The notes under the pieces: generated by a model
Seen by the model: only the letters and a program-made list of their open reading frames with translations
Database searches by the model: none
What the model was told of the DNA's origin: nothing
Source: CAYNFH01 sp964396385
Lineage (GTDB): Bacteria > Armatimonadota > Chthonomonadetes > Chthonomonadales > CAJBBX01
Direction of reading: 5' to 3'
Assembly: GCA_964396385.1 (NCBI GenBank)
Contig: CAYNFH010000143.1
Span: forward strand, 1 to 17,279
Length of the DNA stretch: 17,279 nt
Translations under genes and position numbers: made by a program
In this document: in pieces, positions 13,473 to 17,279 of the stretch
How positions within the stretch are numbered: the stretch's first letter is position 1
Layout: every line of letters begins with the position of its first letter

Positions 13473-13624
13473 GTCCGGCTAAGTTACGGCTGCACGCTGT
13501 CCATTGGAGTCATCCTCCCTCTAGACACCCACGGACAAAAAGCCATTCCGTGTGTGCAGGTACGTAATAAGACGTACGGGGCGTGCGGTTGTTCCACGGA
13601 TTCTCCGCGTTTTTTACATGGTTC

Positions 13625-14833
13625 TCAATCCACCGTTTCGGGGAGGGAGCTAACCGGCGGCAGCCGCAGATCGTCGTGGCGGGCCGGCCGGTGGTACCTG
13701 CGGAGCCAATAGCGGCGCACAACGACGCGAGTGACCGCGGCGAGGGGCGGCCCGAAGAACATTCCGAGGAGGCCCCCGAACTCCTGCCCGATCAGCAGCA
13801 CCACGATGATGGTCACCGGATGGAGCTCCATCCGGTCGCCGATAATCTTTGGCATGATGAACTTGCTCTCGGCGAAGTGGAGGAAGGTGAAGAAGATGAG
13901 CACGCCGAGGGCCACATAGAACCCCTTGGTGACCAGCGCCAGCAGGATGATCGGGATTCCGCCCAGGATGGGACCGATGATGGGGATGGCGCGGGTGATT
14001 CCGGCCAGAACCCCCAGCGTCGTGGAGTAATCCATGCCGATAGCCCACAAGCCCACGCCCACCACCACACCGGCAAGCGCACAGAGAAACGCCTGGCCCA
14101 CCACGTAGCTGTACATGATCTGGTTGAACCAGTGGATGCCCCGCGCCGCCTCCCTCCGCCCGCGTGGAAGCAGCGCCAGGAACTCGTGCTTCAGCTTCTT
14201 GCTGTCGAGCGAGAAGTAGATGGCCAGCACCGGCAGCAGCACTATCTCCACGATGTTCTTCACGGAGCCGACTACAAACTCGAGCACGCCCTGCCCGTAC
14301 TCGCTCACCTTCGCTCCCACGTCGAACTGGTTGCCCTCACCGCGCTTCTTGAGCTGCTGCTGGACCCAGTTGCGGGTGTTCGGCGGTATCGTCCGCTCGT
14401 ACCACGCCTGGGCGTCCACCGAGGTCTTGGTGAACCTCCTTTGCAGGGAAGGGTAGCTCTGGGCCAGGTGCTTGGCTTCGGCGATGAAGGGCGTAAGCAC
14501 AATCCGAGCGCCCAGGTAGGTAAGCGCGCAGAGGAGCACGACGATGTATCCGGTTGCCACCGTGCGCCGCGCGTGCTGTGGACGTCGGGCTCTCGGGAAC
14601 CGGTGCACGGCCTTGAACCAGGGCTGCCGGCACAGCCAGGAAGCCAGCGGGCGGATAATGTAGGCGAGGATGCCGGCAATCACGATAGAGACGATTACTG
14701 CCTTCAGCCGCCAGGCCGCATAGACCACACCCACCACTACGAGCGCGATAATCGCGATGCGCATCACCAGGCGGAGCGCCGCGCGCATCCACGCCTCGGG
14801 CCCGTATGGATCTATGGTGTGACGGTCAATCAT
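13625..14833 (-). CDS. AI-2E family (PerM-like) membrane transporter
   Basis: A 402-aa integral membrane protein. I choose the ATG ending at 14833 (MIDRHTIDPYG...); an upstream GTG (14881) would add 16 residues encoded largely by a heptamer repeat (HPAPLTSHLSPYP). Neither start has a good ribosome-binding site. About eight membrane segments are seen, beginning with residues 23-65 (two helices). A soluble stretch from about 110 to 205 follows, then a cluster of helices, including GVLAGITRAIPIIGPILGGIPIILLAL and IIGDRMELHPVTIIVVLLIGQEFGGLLGMFFGPPLA, the conserved end of the family. These proteins are putative exporters or ion antiporters; the name comes from an autoinducer-2 report and should not be read as substrate evidence. 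It follows the glyA-to-GT4 block on the same strand. Confidence 0.88.
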   Translation of the reverse strand: MIDRHTIDPYGPEAWMRAALRLVMRIAIIALVVVGVVYAAWRLKAVIVSIVIAGILAYIIRPLASWLCRQPWFKAVHRFPRARRPQHARRTVATGYIVVLLCALTYLGARIVLTPFIAEAKHLAQSYPSLQRRFTKTSVDAQAWYERTIPPNTRNWVQQQLKKRGEGNQFDVGAKVSEYGQGVLEFVVGSVKNIVEIVLLPVLAIYFSLDSKKLKHEFLALLPRGRREAARGIHWFNQIMYSYVVGQAFLCALAGVVVGVGLWAIGMDYSTTLGVLAGITRAIPIIGPILGGIPIILLALVTKGFYVALGVLIFFTFLHFAESKFIMPKIIGDRMELHPVTIIVVLLIGQEFGGLLGMFFGPPLAAVTRVVVRRYWLRRYHRPARHDDLRLPPVSSLPETVD

Positions 14834-14840
14834 TGGATAA

Positions 14841-14868
14841 GGTGAGAGGTGAGAGGTGAGAGGTGCCG
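14841..14868. repeat. Heptamer repeat in the AI-2E leader
   Basis: Three identical 7-bp units GGTGAGA and a fourth GGTGCCG (14841-14868). On the - strand they read TCTCACC and stand 7 nt before the preferred start codon, which leaves a pyrimidine-rich leader and no Shine-Dalgarno sequence. A CTCACCCCTCAC stretch (14877-14888) may be a remnant of an inverted arm. Confidence 0.75.
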
Positions 14869-14907
14869 GATGCCGGCTCACCCCTCACGTATTATCTGTC
14901 ACCTGTA

Positions 14908-15915
14908 TTATCGGGAGACTTTGAAGATGGCAAGCGCGGCGATGCAGAGCGCGGCCGTAAAGCCGTAGATCACCCACACGGCCTGCTTGTGCGTGAGGCC
15001 CCGGTCCAGGAGCCGGTGATGCAGGTGGCGCCGGTCCGCCATGGTCAGCGGCGCCTTGTTCGCCGCCCTCCTCACCAGGACCACGAAGTAGTCGAAGATC
15101 GGCACCCCCAGCACCAGGACGGGTACCAGAACGGAGATCGCCGCGGCTACCTTGAAAGTGCCCATGATGGAGACCGCGGCTAGCATGAGCCCCAGGAACT
15201 GTGAGCCCACGGTACTCATAAAGATCTTGGCGGGGTTGTAGTTGTGCCGCAGGAAGCCGATGCAGGCCCCCGCAATGGCCGCGGCCAGAAGGGCGATGCT
15301 GGGTCCTTCCGGCTGGTGCGACGCCGCCGCCATCAGCGCCAGCGTACCGGACGAGATGGCGCAGACACCGGCTGCCAACCCGTCCAGCCCGTCGATGGCG
15401 TCTACCGTCTTGGTGACCAGGAACACCCAGAAGAGGGTGACCAGGATGCTGGCCGGCATTCCGATGTCGAACCAGTGCCAGTGGCCGGGCGTCTGCGCCG
15501 CGAACGGGTTGGTGATGCCCTCGACGCGTACGCCAAAGGCGATGAGCACGCAGCCCGCGGCCAGGATGGCCGCCGCCTGGTAGACGGCACGGAGGTCCTT
15601 CAGGTCGTCTAGAATGCCGACGGCTGCGATCAGCGTGCCTGCGACCATAACGCCCGCAAACCGCCAGTTCCACCCGTTGGCGCCGTGCGTAATGATGTGC
15701 CGCGAGGTGATGGTGATGCCGGCGGCCGCCAGCACGCCCAGGTAAATGCCAATGCCGCCCCAACGCGGCACCGGGCGGTCGTGGATGTCTCGGGAGCGGG
15801 GGATGGCGACGGCGCCGGCCCGAATGGCCAGCTTCAGCACGGCGGGCGTGGCGAGCCAGGTAACGGCCAGGGCGATGAAGAAGGAGAGCGGTACGGCAGT
15901 CCCCACCGCGCTCAT
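14908..15915 (-). CDS. WecA/MraY-like polyprenyl-phosphate sugar-phosphotransferase, altered motifs
   Basis: A 335-aa protein with about 10-11 membrane segments, of the glycosyltransferase 4 (PNPT) family that links a sugar-1-phosphate from UDP-sugar to undecaprenyl phosphate, initiating cell-wall polymers. Its ATG overlaps the deaminase stop (ATGA). Conserved parts: RDIHDRPVPRWGGIGIYLG (42-60), D103-D104-L-K-D107, GLDGLAAG (177-183), GFLRHNYNPAKIF and HLHHRLL (297-303, the WecA-type His loop). Two motifs deviate. The usual NAVNLIDG reads K169-TVDAI-D175-G, and the usual FMGDxGS reads F-M-S234-T235-V-G-S, so the metal-binding Asp is absent. It may be a lineage-specific variant or an enzyme with changed chemistry. 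Position in a glyA/dCMP deaminase cluster matches TagO/WecA homologues in other bacteria. Confidence 0.85.
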   Translation of the reverse strand: MSAVGTAVPLSFFIALAVTWLATPAVLKLAIRAGAVAIPRSRDIHDRPVPRWGGIGIYLGVLAAAGITITSRHIITHGANGWNWRFAGVMVAGTLIAAVGILDDLKDLRAVYQAAAILAAGCVLIAFGVRVEGITNPFAAQTPGHWHWFDIGMPASILVTLFWVFLVTKTVDAIDGLDGLAAGVCAISSGTLALMAAASHQPEGPSIALLAAAIAGACIGFLRHNYNPAKIFMSTVGSQFLGLMLAAVSIMGTFKVAAAISVLVPVLVLGVPIFDYFVVLVRRAANKAPLTMADRRHLHHRLLDRGLTHKQAVWVIYGFTAALCIAALAIFKVSR

Positions 15916-16367
15916 CGGAGCTTCTCACCCACGCCGCCCGCCTCGGGCCGCAGCCGTATCAGCTCCATCTCCGCCTGATCGAACAGCTCCATGGCGAACT
16001 CGTCAGGGTAATCCCCGTCGAACACTACCTTGCGGATGCCCGCGTTGATGATCATCTTCGCGCAGTTGTTGCACGGCTGGCAGGTGACGTAGAGCGTTGC
16101 GCCGCGCAGCGAAACCCCGTTGAGCGCGCCCTGGACGATGGCGTTTTGCTCCGCGTGCAGCGTGCGAATACAGTGCCCGTCCTGCATCTTGCATCCTACT
16201 TCTGTACAATGCGGAAGGCCGTGTGGCGCCCCGTTATACCCTGTCGTCAGGATGCGGCGATCCAATACAACTACGGCGCCGACGAGCCGCCGGTTGCACG
16301 TGGCGCGGGTCGAGACATCCCGCGCGATCCGCATGAAGTACTCGTCCCAGCTCGGACGCTCGGGCAT
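15912..16367 (-). CDS. dCMP deaminase
   Basis: A 151-aa zinc-dependent deoxycytidylate deaminase (ComEB-like), converting dCMP to dUMP for dTMP synthesis. The zinc ligands are His71 of HAE (71-73, with Glu73 as proton shuttle) and Cys99 and Cys102 in PCNNC. The SWDEYFMRIARDVSTRATCNRRLVGAVVV start and the extra Cys/His region (GLPHCTEVGC, QDGHC) are characteristic of dCMP rather than cytidine deaminases. The ATG shares its A with the glyA stop and its own stop overlaps the next start by 4 nt. No Shine-Dalgarno is visible, so it is coupled to glyA. It supplies dUMP, while glyA supplies the one-carbon unit for the same thymidylate step. Confidence 0.94.
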   Translation of the reverse strand: MPERPSWDEYFMRIARDVSTRATCNRRLVGAVVVLDRRILTTGYNGAPHGLPHCTEVGCKMQDGHCIRTLHAEQNAIVQGALNGVSLRGATLYVTCQPCNNCAKMIINAGIRKVVFDGDYPDEFAMELFDQAEMELIRLRPEAGGVGEKLR

Positions 16368-17279
16368 CAGGCCACGCCGTCCGTGAGCGGGAAGCGGGCC
16401 GTCAGAGCGCGTACCTCCCTACGCACGGAATCCAGGACGCTCTCATCGCCCAGATGGGAGAGCGCCCGGTCTATCAGCTCGGCGACTACCGGCATCTCCG
16501 GCTCCCGGAATCCGCGCGTCGTTACGGCGGGAGTTCCGATGCGGATCCCGCTGGTGCGCCATGGCTTCTCCGGGTCGCCCGGGATCATGTTCCGGTTGAC
16601 CGTGATGCCCACCTTGTCCAGCTCCACCTCCGCCTTCCGGCCGGTCACGCCCTTCGGCCGGAGGTCGCACCAGATGAGGTGGTTGTCCGTACCTCCGGAG
16701 ACCAGCTTCCAGGCGATGCCGGTGAACGCCTCGCCCAGGGCGCGCGCATTGCGCCGGATCTGCGCCTGGTAGTCCCGGAAATCCGGTTGCAGCGCCTCCT
16801 TGAACGAGACCGCCTTGGCTGCGATGACATGCATGAGCGGACCGCCCTGCATGCCCGGGAAGACCGCCTTGTCGATGGCCTCGGCGTACTCCGCGGTGGT
16901 GAGAATGAGGCCGCCGCGAGGACCGCGCAAAGTCTTGTGCGTGGTCGTTGTCACGAACTGGGCGTGCGGGATAGGGGAGGGGTGCTCGCCGGCCGCGACC
17001 AGTCCCGCGATGTGGGCCATGTCCACCATGAGCTTGGCCCCCACGGAGTCCGCAATCTGGCGGAAGCGCGCAAAGTCGATGATCCGTGGATAGCAGCTCG
17101 CGCCGGCCACGATCAGCTTCGGCCGGTGCTCCTGAGCGAGGCGCTCCACCTGGTCATAGTCGATCCGGCCCGTCTCCAGGTCCACGCCGTAGTGGATGGG
17201 CCTGTAGAGCGTTCCGGAGAAGTTGACGGAGGAGCCGTGCGTCAGGTGACCGCCTTCGGACAGGCTCATGGCCAGGTAG
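16367..17279 (-). CDS. glyA: Serine hydroxymethyltransferase (partial, 5' end outside window)
   Basis: The visible C-terminal 303 or so residues of a PLP enzyme that converts serine and tetrahydrofolate to glycine and methylene-tetrahydrofolate. The frame is open to the right edge of the window; a Met at 17269 lies inside the family's conserved LAMSLSEGGHLTHGS stretch and is not the true start. The PLP lysine lies in TTTTHKTLRGPRGG (codon at 16934-16936). MVDMAHIAGLVAAGEHPSP (before it) and FPGMQGGPLMHVIAAKAV, GGTDNHL and IRIGTPAVTTRG (after it) are all normal. It is upstream of and overlaps the dCMP deaminase. Confidence 0.96.
   Translation of the reverse strand, partial: YLAMSLSEGGHLTHGSSVNFSGTLYRPIHYGVDLETGRIDYDQVERLAQEHRPKLIVAGASCYPRIIDFARFRQIADSVGAKLMVDMAHIAGLVAAGEHPSPIPHAQFVTTTTHKTLRGPRGGLILTTAEYAEAIDKAVFPGMQGGPLMHVIAAKAVSFKEALQPDFRDYQAQIRRNARALGEAFTGIAWKLVSGGTDNHLIWCDLRPKGVTGRKAEVELDKVGITVNRNMIPGDPEKPWRTSGIRIGTPAVTTRGFREPEMPVVAELIDRALSHLGDESVLDSVRREVRALTARFPLTDGVA

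Noticed and set aside
13510..13722. 70-aa - strand frame after the AI-2E gene
   Set aside because: Half of it lies inside the transporter gene in another frame, with no ribosome-binding site and no recognisable product.
13583..14845. 420-aa + strand frame opposite the AI-2E transporter
   Set aside because: Antisense to a conserved membrane protein; product is His/Asp/Glu-rich with no start signal, an antisense artefact of membrane-helix codons.

Overview
The window (about 65% G+C by eye) most likely comes from a member of the Armatimonadota. The strongest pointer is the type IV pilin-like DUF1559 protein at 2645-3469. Its N-terminal helix runs straight into F-P-V-F-A-Q-A-R-E, a signature I associate with that phylum's hugely expanded pseudopilin family. 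DUF1080 and LacI-type genes nearby, and a glyA / dCMP deaminase / WecA-like cluster, fit the same picture. The assignment is inference from protein style; there is no rRNA or tRNA here to confirm it.

Layout. 1-364 has no gene: a 21-bp perfect hairpin and two copies of a TGTCATCCCGAGC-type interspersed repeat. 365-1108 (-) is a secreted DUF1080 protein. It is divergent from a + strand operon (1304-4822): LacI regulator, 75-aa membrane protein, DUF1559 pseudopilin and a GH144/glucoamylase-like glycoside hydrolase. A clear promoter and a tandem LacI-type operator precede the regulator. 4800-6023 (-) holds a NUDIX hydrolase, a 64-aa unknown and a PilZ-domain protein. From 6233 to 13336 all genes are on +: L-rhamnose mutarotase, xseA-xseB (exonuclease VII), a two-subunit molybdenum hydroxylase (2Fe-2S subunit plus Tat-exported molybdopterin subunit), a polysaccharide deacetylase, a PfpI/DJ-1 protein and a phosphoribosyltransferase. 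A strong hairpin separates these from the final - strand block (17279-13625): glyA (partial), dCMP deaminase, a WecA/MraY-like transferase and an AI-2E-family transporter, the first three overlapping by 1-4 nt.

How the genes work together. The 1304-4822 operon looks like a small carbohydrate-response unit: a self-regulated sugar sensor, surface/export-type proteins and a glucan-cleaving enzyme, with a possible 3-keto-glycoside hydrolase divergently placed. The - strand end joins one-carbon/nucleotide metabolism (glyA, dCMP deaminase) to envelope polymer initiation, an arrangement also seen in other bacteria. The rest is housekeeping or accessory metabolism.

The most unusual aspect is not a gene but the repeats. 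Short degenerate tandem arrays with a 7- or 8-bp period occur at seven sites (near 1191, 8114, 8981, 11871, 12566, 13337 and 14841), two of them as inverted pairs. They resemble in design the heptamer STRR repeats of cyanobacteria. Three arrays, plus one short G+C palindrome, have been absorbed into the ends of reading frames and supply non-conserved protein tails. I found no CRISPR array, phage, transposase or defence island, and no clearly new enzymatic system. The second most notable item is the WecA-like protein, which lacks a conserved catalytic aspartate of its family.
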